From contig CBDEUH010000003.1 in the NCBI GenBank assembly GCA_965243255.1, forward strand, positions 1 to 48,515: DNA of 48,515 nucleotides. Direction: 5' to 3'. Under the pieces are notes generated by a model that did not search any database, was not told the origin of the DNA, and saw nothing but the letters and a program-made list of their open reading frames with translations. This DNA is from Bin87 sp965243255 (GTDB lineage Bacteria; Chloroflexota; Dehalococcoidia; Lucifugimonadales; UBA3495). Positions 40,587-48,396 of this stretch are shown here, in pieces (the first letter of the stretch is position 1; each line of letters begins with the position of its first letter). The position numbers and the translations under genes are program-made.

Positions 40587-40889
40587 ATGAAGGACAGCGA
40601 CCTGGACGAGATCAACCGGCTTGAGATGTCGAGACCTGTCGCGAGGCGGATCACCCCCGAGGAACGGCGTCTGATCGACGAGGCCATTGCCGCCGGGCGC
40701 GTGACCTATCTGCCCATGGGGGCCAGTGCGTTCAGCCGGGACTACCAGTGGCAGCGGGACCGCTGCGGCGCAATGGTGTTGCGCACCGCCGGAGACCGGG
40801 CCGACCGCAGGCCCGGCTATGCCTGGCGGCGCGAAATCGGCGAAGAAGGACGGCTCGCCGGGGCGCGCGGGCGGATGCAAGGCAAGTGA
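40587..40889 (+). CDS. 100-residue unknown protein downstream of repC
   Basis: Starts MKDSDLDEINRLEMSRPVAR at ATG 40587, preceded by AGGAGA. The middle is RRITPEERRLIDEAIAAGRV, and the tail is strongly charged. Small basic proteins of this kind occur next to replication genes but no family was recognised. Confidence 0.55.
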   Translation: MKDSDLDEINRLEMSRPVARRITPEERRLIDEAIAAGRVTYLPMGASAFSRDYQWQRDRCGAMVLRTAGDRADRRPGYAWRREIGEEGRLAGARGRMQGK

Positions 40890-40937
40890 CAGTTCAGCAA
40901 CAGAGGTTTATGCTGCCGGACAGGGAGGGATGACGAT

Positions 40938-41585
40938 ATGAACACACAGCGCCGGGTGTCTGAACCACCCCATCGCAAGGCCACCTATCAGGACGTACTG
41001 GACGCGCCGCCCAACAAGGTGGCCGAGGTGATCGACGGGACGTTGCATACACACCCGAGGCCAGCCATGCGGCATGCGCGGGCAAGCTCTGGAATCGGCG
41101 CAAAGATCAGCCCGCCATTTGATTACGGTGACGGCGGTCCAGGTGGGTGGTGGATCATCGATGAGCCGGAACTGCATCTGGGCGACGATATCGTAGTGCC
41201 GGATCTGGCGGGCTGGCGGCGCGAGACCATGCCGGACTATCCGGACGCGGCGTATTGCACTATCGCACCGGACTGGGTCTGCGAGGTGCTGTCACCCTCC
41301 ACACGCCAGATCGATCTGGGCGACAAGCGCGATATCTATGCCCGCGAAGGCGTGTCTTACCTCTGGTTCGTCGATCCCGATGCAAAGACGCTGGAAGCGT
41401 TCGAACTGCGTGAGGGGCAGTGGGTGTTGTTGGCCACGCTGGCCGAAGAGGCCCAGGTCGCCCTGCCCCCGTTCGATGCGATCACCTTCCCGCTCGATGC
41501 GCTCTGGCCGGAAACGCCCGCGTCCGATCCGGATGAGGCGGGCGGAGAGAATGGTGGCCGCGACGGCGAAGGCGAGAAAAAATGA
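40938..41585 (+). CDS. Uma2-family (DUF820) PD-(D/E)XK nuclease
   Basis: 215 residues starting MNTQRRVSEPPHRKATYQDV. The core motifs are DDIVVPDLAGW, then PDWVCEVLSPST and GDKRDIYAREGVSYLWFVDP, the typical Uma2 pattern in which Asp, Glu and Lys form the PD-(D/E)XK site (Glu in CEVLSPST, Lys in DKRDIY). The last 25 residues are acidic/Gly-rich. Its stop overlaps the next start as ATGA (41582). Function of Uma2 proteins in vivo is poorly known; many occur in mobile DNA. Confidence 0.85.
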   Translation: MNTQRRVSEPPHRKATYQDVLDAPPNKVAEVIDGTLHTHPRPAMRHARASSGIGAKISPPFDYGDGGPGGWWIIDEPELHLGDDIVVPDLAGWRRETMPDYPDAAYCTIAPDWVCEVLSPSTRQIDLGDKRDIYAREGVSYLWFVDPDAKTLEAFELREGQWVLLATLAEEAQVALPPFDAITFPLDALWPETPASDPDEAGGENGGRDGEGEKK

Positions 41586-41826
41586 TAAGGATCAGCAAGG
41601 ATCAGCAAGGATCGTTAAGGCCAACACGCCGGAACAGTTGGCCAAGGCCTATCTCAATACTCGGGCGCGCGCGGAAGCTGCTGAAGCCAAACTGGATGCG
41701 ATCAAGGAGAAGGTCGCGGCCGGAACGCGCAAGGACACCGCAAAACATTCAACACTGGGGGATATAGATATCCAGGGCGATCCCGAGACCGTTGCCGCAC
41801 TCAAGACACTCATTGGCGGCATGTGA
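41582..41826 (+). pseudogene. small helical gene, frameshifted at a 10-bp tandem repeat
   Basis: An ATG at 41582 overlaps the Uma2 stop, but its frame stops at 41767. In another frame the sequence from about 41,607 to 41,826 reads as a helical protein (NTPEQLAKAYLNTRARAEAA, AKLDAIKEKV, ALKTLIGGM). The frames are separated by three copies of AAGGATC(AGC) at 41587-41616. With one or four copies the ATG would read straight through into that protein, so the present form is out of frame. Either a phase-variable gene or a decayed one. Confidence 0.5.
41587..41616 (+). repeat. 10-bp tandem repeat, three copies
   Basis: AAGGATCAGC, AAGGATCAGC, AAGGATCGTT. The unit is not a multiple of three, so each gain or loss shifts the reading frame of the downstream gene. 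Confidence 0.85.
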
Positions 41827-41877
41827 ATCGCAACAGGCAAAAACCACGCGGCACAGGAAGAGGCAAAGAGGTGGCAC

Positions 41878-42246
41878 ATGACCGTGAGATTTGAGCAGGA
41901 TGATGCGGCTGATATGGACGAAGCTTATGAGTTCCGGTCGCGGCGGGGACGCTTGCCCGGTACTGTGGGGCTGCAGGATGACATGGCCTATCGGTGCCAG
42001 AGCCTGGTGAAGGCTTTGGACAGTCTCAACACGGTGGAGGATCGGGTCGATCTGGTGATGACGGACATTCTGAAGACGGGCGGCTCCTGGCATGTCAGCG
42101 GGCCGGGAGAGGTGCCGCCGAGCGCCGTTCTTGTCGAAGTCCAGGTTCATGGGGTGCGGGCGCTTGGCCGGGATATCACACAGGCCATTGCCAACTGGAC
42201 GGCTGCGGCCCGGCGCATGACGGAAGAACAGGGAGAAGATCTTTGA
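41878..42246 (+). CDS. 122-residue unknown protein
   Basis: Starts MTVRFEQDDAADMDEAYEFR; an AGGAAGAGGCAAAGAGG stretch upstream can serve as ribosome site. Contains LVKALDSLNTVEDRVDLVMT and a helical C-terminus (ITQAIANWTAAARRMTEEQG). Soluble; no family recognised. Coupled to the next gene by TTGA. Confidence 0.55.
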   Translation: MTVRFEQDDAADMDEAYEFRSRRGRLPGTVGLQDDMAYRCQSLVKALDSLNTVEDRVDLVMTDILKTGGSWHVSGPGEVPPSAVLVEVQVHGVRALGRDITQAIANWTAAARRMTEEQGEDL

Positions 42247-42647
42247 GGGCCGCTGCCGGAAAGCCGCGCAGGCCGTCTCGCCGAAAACCGGATCGGGGCA
42301 CAAAGAACAGGCGCGGCAGGTCTTCCGGGCGGCTGCCTGCATCAAAACGCGAGACCGAAAAGCGTCCCGCCGACATTCCCGCTTGTGCGAAACGGCTTGG
42401 ACTCTGGGCGGTGACACTTGGGTCCGATGGCTGGTTCGTGCTGGCCTCGGTGGCGCGGTCTTCCGGATCGCATTTCGTATGGCGTCAGGCCAATGACGCG
42501 GAGCGGATCCTTCTCGAGAAAGTTGCGGGAGATCGGTTCGTGGCTGGGCATTGGAGCATCCGGCCGGGTGGGCCGCGCGGCGCGTCCCGGCGGAAACCAT
42601 CACTTGTGCCGGTCGAGGAGGCCGCAGTCGTAAAACTCGGCACATAG
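42243..42647 (+). CDS. 134-residue basic protein started at TTG
   Basis: No ATG is suitably placed, but a TTG at 42243 overlaps the preceding stop (TTGA), the same coupling style as the ATGA junctions elsewhere. A very basic N-terminus (GKPRRPSRRKPDRGTKNRRG) is followed by a compact domain with LWAVTLGSDGWFVLASVARS and HFVWRQANDAERILLEKVAG. Possibly nucleic-acid binding; function unknown. Confidence 0.5.
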   Translation: MRAAAGKPRRPSRRKPDRGTKNRRGRSSGRLPASKRETEKRPADIPACAKRLGLWAVTLGSDGWFVLASVARSSGSHFVWRQANDAERILLEKVAGDRFVAGHWSIRPGGPRGASRRKPSLVPVEEAAVVKLGT

Positions 42648-42828
42648 ACCATCCCGGGTTTTGGTTTATTCGCATCACGACACACCTTTGCGATTTTGAC
42701 CCCATAAGCGGACAAAAGTGGAACATGGCGGTTTTTTAGGCACTTTTCTCCTTTTGAGTGTGAGATGATGTTCCATTATCCTATGCGGCGAACATCCTTG
42801 CGTCCGGATTTTTAGGGACAGGTATCCG
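42648..42828. other. gene-free junction, AT-richer
   Basis: Between the last plasmid gene and the mobile DNA. It is visibly richer in A and T than the flanks and contains no gene I can support. It may hold the worn end of an old insertion, though no terminal repeat could be identified. Confidence 0.35.
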
Positions 42829-43062
42829 TCAGTGTTTTCCGACAGGTTGCGGTACCAGTTTGTGTCTCCGGTAAGGATGATGTGCACCCTCAGATACGGG
42901 TTCGGGTGACGGCACAATGGCATGAAGCAGACACTGGTGGACACCGAGACCGGACACACAGTAGCCGGAGACGTCCGATGCCGCGAGGCCGATGAAGAAG
43001 CGCTGCGGGCTGGGGCGCGACGTCTCAAAGGTCGAGTGCACCACAGGCAAGATGAGGGTCAT
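42829..43062 (-). CDS. 77-residue open frame coupled to the DUF6429-like fragment
   Basis: Starts MTLILPVVHSTFETSRPSPQ at ATG 43062, in an ATGA overlap with the stop of the fragment at 43059. The overlap suggests that it was once a coupled gene. Its C-terminal part after HHPYR does not look natural, so it is probably also damaged. No family recognised. Confidence 0.35.
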   Translation of the reverse strand: MTLILPVVHSTFETSRPSPQRFFIGLAASDVSGYCVSGLGVHQCLLHAIVPSPEPVSEGAHHPYRRHKLVPQPVGKH

Positions 43063-43204
43063 TGTTCTTTCGCAAAGAATTCGATCATCGCCGACCGTGC
43101 GAGGGTTAGGCCCTCTTCCGTCAGGATGATAGACTTGTTCTTGTTTCTTGGGTCATGGATCAGACCTTTTTCGCCCTGTACACGACAGTAGGTATGGTTG
43201 AGGG
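43059..43204 (-). pseudogene. C-terminal fragment resembling DUF6429
   Basis: About 48 codons ending ...GLIHDPRNKNKSIILTEEGL, then ARSAMIEFFAKEQ. The pattern of GLIHDP followed by KSIILTEEGL is that of the small DUF6429 family, recognised by memory only. The upstream part is missing: the frame runs straight into the left end of the IS21 element, which broke the gene. Confidence 0.5.
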
Positions 43205-43252
43205 TGCGCATTCTGGCGCATCCGCCCACCTATTCTGACGCATCCGCCCACC
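43205..43252 (-). repeat. IS21 left end, subterminal repeats
   Basis: TGCGCATTCTGGCGCATC-CGCCCACC followed by TATTCTGACGCATC-CGCCCACC: two copies of the transposase-binding repeat, matching the right end. Confidence 0.8.
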
Positions 43253-43287
43253 CCTTTGGTGTGCTGTGAGGCGTTTGGGTTTTGTTA

Positions 43288-43407
43288 TCACTTTCGGGCT
43301 TCTTGGTCACTCATATTTGCTGTGGTTTTTCGCATGGATTCTCCCTCGAGTTCGAGCCGGTAGGCATTGTGAACGATGCGGTCGAGTATCGCGTCGGCAA
43401 AGGTCGG
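43288..43407 (-). pseudogene. istB: istB 3' part, severed
   Basis: Thirty-nine codons (with stop) encoding the end of IstB: TFADAILDRIVHNAYRLELE, then GESMRKTTAN. Reading continues in frame with the istB 5' part at 46007 if the 2.6-kb insert is removed, giving a protein of about 252 residues, the normal IstB length. Confidence 0.85.
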
Positions 43408-43457
43408 ATCAGCAAACATCACGTGATGCTCTAGTTTTTGATGGCCTCATATCTCAT

Positions 43458-43910
43458 GTGACGGTCACTGATCGGGAGCATGCGCTTTACGGGCAGCGCC
43501 TTGAGCTTGTGTCGCTTCATTCCAGTCGTGGCCGGGATTTCATTGTTGTTGCCTTGCCCAACGGGCGTCATCGCTCTCTTCGACGCAGCCAAACGGACCT
43601 TGTCCCATCTCAGGCGCAGGCGGCAGCACCTGCACCCGGTCTTCTGGTCGACGTTGAGGTATTGCTTACACTAATGCGCCATCTGCGCAGGTCGCTATCT
43701 TTTCCTTCTGAGGAGGAGATTTGCGATGAACAAGAGAGCGCAGATAGCAGGCACAAAAGATCTGAAACCAGTCCGCGACGGAAAGGCTGTACCGCGTGTA
43801 TGGCCAAACCTGCCTCAAGCGGTAACGAGGCAACTTGCACGCACCTTTGCCAGGATTGTGAGGCAACGTCTGGCACAGGACGAAAGAGCGCGGAGCAGTC
43901 GCCATGCTGA
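43458..43910 (+). CDS. DUF5372-like protein of the recombinase element
   Basis: About 150 residues if started at GTG 43458. VTVTDREHALYGQRLELVSL and GRHRSLRRSQTDL fit the small DUF5372 family that accompanies large serine recombinases (pattern recognised by memory). The C-terminal half overlaps the next gene by 185 bases; the start codon and true end are uncertain. Probably helps the recombinase, role unknown. Confidence 0.6.
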   Translation: MTVTDREHALYGQRLELVSLHSSRGRDFIVVALPNGRHRSLRRSQTDLVPSQAQAAAPAPGLLVDVEVLLTLMRHLRRSLSFPSEEEICDEQESADSRHKRSETSPRRKGCTACMAKPASSGNEATCTHLCQDCEATSGTGRKSAEQSPC

Positions 43911-43923
43911 ACAGTCACAATAA
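43726..43923 (+). CDS. 65-residue helper-like protein of the recombinase element
   Basis: Starts MNKRAQIAGTKDLKPVRDGK with a strong GAGGAGG ribosome site. Contains VWPNLPQAVTRQLARTFARI, as in small proteins that sit between DUF5372 and recombinase genes. It overlaps the recombinase start by 20 bases, so the three genes are coupled. Confidence 0.65.
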   Translation: MNKRAQIAGTKDLKPVRDGKAVPRVWPNLPQAVTRQLARTFARIVRQRLAQDERARSSRHAEQSQ

Positions 43924-46000
43924 TATGGGTGTTTCCCCGTCCGACGCCCATCGGAGCAAGATGGCGTATATCTATGTCCGCCAATCTTCTATCGGTCAGT
44001 TACGGCACCATCAGGAAAGCACGCAATTGCAATATCGGCTTGTCGAACGCGCCGTCACGCTGGGTTGGCCACGTGAGCGTGTTTGCGTTATCGACGATGA
44101 TCTGGGGAAGTCTGGCACGCGCAGCACTGAGCGACCTGGCTTTCAGAAGCTGATCGCCGAGATCGGCCTCGGGCATACAGGTCTGGTTGTTAGTTTTGAT
44201 GCATCGAGATTAGCCCGCAACAACACCGATTGGCATCAATTGCTGGATCTGTGTTCGCTGTTCGGCGTTTTAATAGCAGACGGCGAACGCTTGTATGACC
44301 CCTGCGCGTATCACGACCGTCTGTTGTTAGGCCTGTCTGGCATTATGAGCGAGGCGGAGTTGCATCAGATTAAGTTACGTCTGCATCAGGGAGGACGACA
44401 GAAAGCAGCACGGGGCGAACTCAGAGTGGCCCTTCCGGCCGGTCTGGCATATGATCAAAGCGGTGCTACCGTTCTCAACCCCGATGAAGAAGTACAAGCT
44501 CGAATTGCCTTCGTGTTCGAGAAGTTCCGCGAGTTGAGGAGTGCCCGGGCAGTCTTACGTTGTCTGCGTACAGAATGCCTGCCTGTGCCTGTACGACCCC
44601 TTAGAGGTCCGGCGCCGCATGTCGTTATATGGCGCGCAGCCACCAGTCCCAGAATATTATCCATCCTTCACAATCCGGCCTATGCCGGGGTGTATGTTTA
44701 CGGTCGTCGGCGATCATTGAAAGGCCATCCCGGGTCGACCGCAAATGGGCCAAAGACAGCTAAAGTGCCGCTTGAAGAATGGGAAATATGTCTGCAGGAC
44801 GCCCATCCCGGCTATATAAGTTGGCAGGAGTTCATGGAAAACCAAAAACAATTAACTGACAATCAAAACCATCTCGCCACAAGTGTCCCGCGGGCTGGAT
44901 CTGCCGTGTTGCAAGGTATCGCGTTATGTGGGCGTTGTGGCAGACAGATGAGCGTCCGCTATAGCGGCCCATCGGGAGATAAACCGGTTTATTGCTGTCG
45001 CGCCGATAAAAGTATCGACACTGGACCCTTATGTCAGGAAGTGCGTGCACATTCTCTTGACCCGCAGATTGAGCATATTCTGCTTGAAGCTCTGGCTCCT
45101 GACAGGATCGACATTGCCGTTGCCGCACTTGAGGAACTCGACACTCACAAAAATCAACTTGAGCGACAATGGGCTTTGCGCCGGGAGCGCGCTCATTATG
45201 AAGCGGAACGAGCTCGGCGCCAATATGATGCGGTAGAACCAGAGAACCGTTTGGTGGCCCGTTCTCTGGAAAAGGCCTGGGAAGACAAATTGAGAACTGC
45301 CGAGGCAGTCGAACAGGACTATCAGCAATGGCAGCGTGACGACCCCATTGAGCTTTGTGAAGAGGACCACCAGGCGCTTTTGGCAATGGCACAGGACATT
45401 CCTGATCTCTGGTCTTCAGCCTCGACGACATGGGCTGATCGCAAGAACATCGTACGTTTGGTCATCAAGAATGTGATTCTGGACGCGAAGCGCCAGGCTG
45501 GCGAAGTCTGGTTCAGAGTCATCTGGCAAACGGGCGCAGTAAGTGAACATTGCTACAAGAGACCAGTGCGCAGCTACGACAACCATGGCCAACAGGATAA
45601 GCTGCGCCAACGCGTCCTTGAACTCAGTCGCCAGGGCAAAATGGACAAGCAGATCGCGGTCGAGTTAAATGCAGACAATTTCATCAGTGCTCGGGGCATT
45701 GCCTTCAATTCCAACGCAGTATGGCTTTTGCGAAAACGCTGGGGTATCGCCTGCGCCAAGATCAATGGTGTTGGCTTCAATCCGCGGCAATGGCCCGATA
45801 AGTCATATTCCGTTCAGGGAACAGCAGAGTTGCTTGGGATCACATCGCAAACTGTCTTCAAATATCTGAAAAAGGGATTGCTGCAGGGAAGCCAGTTGGC
45901 AAAGGGACAACCATGGAAAATCCCCCTGAATGATGACCAGATCAACAGCCTGCGTGAACGTGTTAAACGTAACAAACGATCAAAGAGAGAGGTATTATGA
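43904..46000 (+). CDS. large serine recombinase
   Basis: 698 residues. The resolvase-type catalytic domain has YIYVRQSS with Ser28 as nucleophile, then STERPGFQKLIAEI and SFDASRLARNN. A recombinase domain follows (HNPAYAGVYVYGRRRSLKGH), then a zinc ribbon (ALCGRCGRQMSVRYSG ... YCCR) and a coiled coil near 420-480 (HKNQLERQWALRRERAHYEA). The C-terminus has two HTH-like segments, the last (YSVQGTAELLGITSQTVFKY) similar to excisionase HTHs. Integrates and excises the element at a short core. The stop is 6-9 bases from the element end, as is usual. Confidence 0.92.
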   Translation: MLNSHNNMGVSPSDAHRSKMAYIYVRQSSIGQLRHHQESTQLQYRLVERAVTLGWPRERVCVIDDDLGKSGTRSTERPGFQKLIAEIGLGHTGLVVSFDASRLARNNTDWHQLLDLCSLFGVLIADGERLYDPCAYHDRLLLGLSGIMSEAELHQIKLRLHQGGRQKAARGELRVALPAGLAYDQSGATVLNPDEEVQARIAFVFEKFRELRSARAVLRCLRTECLPVPVRPLRGPAPHVVIWRAATSPRILSILHNPAYAGVYVYGRRRSLKGHPGSTANGPKTAKVPLEEWEICLQDAHPGYISWQEFMENQKQLTDNQNHLATSVPRAGSAVLQGIALCGRCGRQMSVRYSGPSGDKPVYCCRADKSIDTGPLCQEVRAHSLDPQIEHILLEALAPDRIDIAVAALEELDTHKNQLERQWALRRERAHYEAERARRQYDAVEPENRLVARSLEKAWEDKLRTAEAVEQDYQQWQRDDPIELCEEDHQALLAMAQDIPDLWSSASTTWADRKNIVRLVIKNVILDAKRQAGEVWFRVIWQTGAVSEHCYKRPVRSYDNHGQQDKLRQRVLELSRQGKMDKQIAVELNADNFISARGIAFNSNAVWLLRKRWGIACAKINGVGFNPRQWPDKSYSVQGTAELLGITSQTVFKYLKKGLLQGSQLAKGQPWKIPLNDDQINSLRERVKRNKRSKREVL

Positions 46001-46006
46001 AAGCTT

Positions 46007-46648
46007 CGGTTCTCCGATCACATCGTGCCATGATTTCAGGGGCAGTTGACTGGTAATCATTGTTGACGCGGTGCCGTATCGATCCTCGACGATCTCCATC
46101 AGATCGCGCCGTTGCGTGGTGGTGAGTTGCTCCGGTCCCCAATCGTCGAGGATCAGTAACTGGGTCTTTGTGAGGCGACGGAACAGGCGCGGAAACCGCC
46201 CATCACCATGACCGAGTTCCAGCTCTTCGAAGAGCCGTGGCAGGCGCTTGTAGAGAACGGTGGTTCCGGAGCGGCAGGCGGCTTGTGCCAAAGCGCATCC
46301 CAACCAGGTTTTGCCAACGCCGCATGGCCCTGTGATGATTAAGTTGCGCTTGCCGGTAATCCATTTGCCGGTCAGCAATTGCTGGAACAGACCCTTGTCG
46401 AGGCCGCGCCGCGCCCGGTAGTCAACATCCTCCGGGCAGGCCCCGACATGGCGCAGCCCTGCGGTCCGCAAGCGGTTTTGGTACCGCTTGGTTTCGCGAC
46501 TGGCCTCTTCCCGGTCGACGAGGAGGCCGAGATATTCCGGGTGGGTCAGGTCCGCCGAACTGTCTTGCGCTTCAAGCTCGATAAAGGCCTCGGCCATGCC
46601 ATCGAGGCGCAGCGCCTCCAGGCGATTGAGTGTTGGGTGTTTGAGCAT
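46007..46648 (-). pseudogene. istB: istB 5' part (ATPase helper), severed
   Basis: 214 codons of IS21 helper IstB from ATG 46648. Walker A is GPCGVGKTWLGCAL and Walker B LLILDDWGPEQL. After WHDVIGEP the natural frame is lost at the recombinase element and ends KLS within a few codons. The ATPase core is intact, so the truncated protein might still be made, but the C-terminal part that follows the core is missing. Confidence 0.88.
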
Positions 46649-46663
46649 GGTGTCCCCTTGTTG

Positions 46664-48193
46664 TTAGTGGAAGTATTCAGAGCCGCGGATATTAGGGTGA
46701 GTGATCGATGGACCTTCCGGCTGGCGTTGACGGTTTTGACGGTCAAGCCCGTTCTTCAGGATCGACTGTACCGAGGAATAGGAAAGCGCATTGATCTCCA
46801 GCGCCCGTTCACAGGCCGCGTCCAGCCTGTCCTTGCCGAATTTGTCTGCCAGGCGGAGGACGCCAAGGCAGGTTCGAAAACCCTGCTCGGGATGCTTGCG
46901 GCCACGCATCACCACTTCGGTATAGGTGGCCACATTGCGCCCGATCCGCGCCGCTTTGGTGTAGATGTTGCGCGGCGTCCAATCCTCACGGAACCGGTGG
47001 TTGGACGGCATGTGCTCTCGCACGGTCGAGTGCTTGCGATTGCCTGAAGTGCGTCTATGCGAGGCCACGCGCTGGCCCTTGCAGAAAATCTCGACCGTGC
47101 GGGACGTTATGCGCACCCACAGTTCTTTCTTCACGAGTTGATACGGAACCGAGTAGTAATGCCGCTTCACCTCGACATGATAATCGATCCCAGCACGGCA
47201 CTTCCTCCACTCGGAATAAACATGGGGCTCGACGGGCAGCGGTTTCAGGGCTGGCACATCCAGCGTTTCGAACAACTGGCGTCGGCTAGCCCCAAGATGA
47301 CGGGTGACTTTTTCATTGAGTTGCAACAGCAGCGGGCGGATCGCGGCATTCAATTCCTCAAGGCTGAAGAACTGGCGGTTGCGCAGCTTGGCCAGAATCC
47401 AGCGCTCAGCCACCAAAACCCCGCTTTCAACCTTGGCCTTGTCCTTCGGTTTCTTCACCCGCGCCGGGATGGCAACCGTGTCGTAATGCTCCATCAAATC
47501 CGCGTAGCTGCGGTTGATCTTGGGATCGTAAAAACAGGCCTTGGCGACCGCCGATCTCAAGTTGTCGGGAACCACCTGCGCGGTGACACCCCCAAAGTAT
47601 GCGAAGGCGCGCACGTGGCTTGCGATCCAGTCCGGCAGTTTCTGAGTCCAGGTTGCCTCGACATAGGTATAGCTCGACGCGCCCATGGTCGCGATGAACA
47701 CTTGTGCCGCACGGGTCTTGCCAGTCTCCGGATCGGTCACGTCAACCGTCATGCCGGCGTAATCCACGAACAGACGCTCCCCGGCCGGATGATGCTGGCG
47801 CATCACAGGGGACAGCCTTCCCTTCCACCGAGCATAAACCTGGCAGAAATGACTGTAGCAATACCCGTCCGGATTGACCTCCCGGTACTCTTCCCAAAGC
47901 AAAGCAAGCGTCACGCCCTGACGGCGAAGCTCCTGATGCACGTAGGCCCAGTCGGGTTTGCTCGACTGCTGGATCGTGTTCTGAGGTGGACGCGGAAACA
48001 GCAGCCCTTCAAGCGCGCTATCAGACAAGTCATTCGGCAATGGCCAACTGACACCTGCAGCTGAGGCGCGGGCCAGATACTCACGCAAGGTCGTTCGCCC
48101 AATGCCAAGGCTCTTGGCAATTTTCCGGGTAGACAAGCCTTGTGCCGCAAGACGCAAAACTTCTCGGGTCTTCTCCATTGGCAATCTCTTCAT
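46664..48193 (-). CDS. istA: IS21-family transposase IstA
   Basis: 509 residues starting MKRLPMEKTREVLRLAAQGL. An N-terminal HTH (STRKIAKSLGIGRTTLREYL) is followed by the DDE integrase core: FVDYAGMTVDV gives the first Asp, TAQVVPDNLRSAV the second, KPKDKAKVESGV the Glu. A C-terminal Mu-B-type domain with KRHYYSVPYQLV follows. Intact and full length. Works with IstB, which is broken here, so autonomous transposition of this copy is doubtful. Confidence 0.92.
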   Translation of the reverse strand: MKRLPMEKTREVLRLAAQGLSTRKIAKSLGIGRTTLREYLARASAAGVSWPLPNDLSDSALEGLLFPRPPQNTIQQSSKPDWAYVHQELRRQGVTLALLWEEYREVNPDGYCYSHFCQVYARWKGRLSPVMRQHHPAGERLFVDYAGMTVDVTDPETGKTRAAQVFIATMGASSYTYVEATWTQKLPDWIASHVRAFAYFGGVTAQVVPDNLRSAVAKACFYDPKINRSYADLMEHYDTVAIPARVKKPKDKAKVESGVLVAERWILAKLRNRQFFSLEELNAAIRPLLLQLNEKVTRHLGASRRQLFETLDVPALKPLPVEPHVYSEWRKCRAGIDYHVEVKRHYYSVPYQLVKKELWVRITSRTVEIFCKGQRVASHRRTSGNRKHSTVREHMPSNHRFREDWTPRNIYTKAARIGRNVATYTEVVMRGRKHPEQGFRTCLGVLRLADKFGKDRLDAACERALEINALSYSSVQSILKNGLDRQNRQRQPEGPSITHPNIRGSEYFH

Positions 48194-48263
48194 TGAGCTT
48201 TCTCCAGTCCAAAAACAAACTGAAAAATAGCTAGCTTCAGATTACCTCTCAGCAGCCCAAGAA

Positions 48264-48337
48264 GGGGTGGGCGGATGCGTCAGAATCCCCGGGCGGATGT
48301 TTTCAGAATAGGTGGGCGGATGTCACCAGATTCCGCA
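48264..48337 (-). repeat. IS21 right end, subterminal repeats
   Basis: Three copies of the CATCCGCCCACC-type repeat (one degenerate, CATCCGCCCGGG) in the orientation opposite to the left end. Confidence 0.8.
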
Positions 48338-48396
48338 GCTGAGGGCGCTGATCTGTGATTTTGGTTGGGATTCTTCAGTTTGCGATGGAGCATCCC

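Larger units (their letters stand above)
43404..46009 (+). mobile_element. serine-recombinase integrative element nested in istB
   Basis: About 2.6 kb flanked by a shared TCGG core (43404-43407 and 46006-46009). Carries a DUF5372-like gene, a 65-residue gene and a 698-residue recombinase, all plus strand, and ends 6-9 bases after the recombinase stop. Removing it restores IstB reading ...WHDVIGEPTFADAIL. Base composition is visibly less GC-rich than the plasmid, so it was acquired later from elsewhere. Such small 3-gene recombinase elements are known, but insertion into an IS gene shows that it used that site as target. Confidence 0.82.
43205..48337 (-). mobile_element. IS21-family insertion sequence, interrupted by a recombinase element
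   Basis: Encodes IstA (46664-48193) and an istB gene that is split. The left end starts TGCGCATTCTGG at 43205 and the right end, read inward, starts TGCGGAATCTGG at 48337. Both ends carry several copies of a CATCCGCCCACC repeat, as is usual for IS21. TGAGGG borders both ends (43199-43204 and 48340-48345), which fits a target duplication. Without the nested element it would be about 2.5 kb, the normal IS21 size. Confidence 0.85.

Noticed and set aside
47057..48064. A long plus-strand frame (335 codons) opposite istA
   Set aside because: It is the antisense shadow of the transposase with no protein-like pattern or ribosome site.
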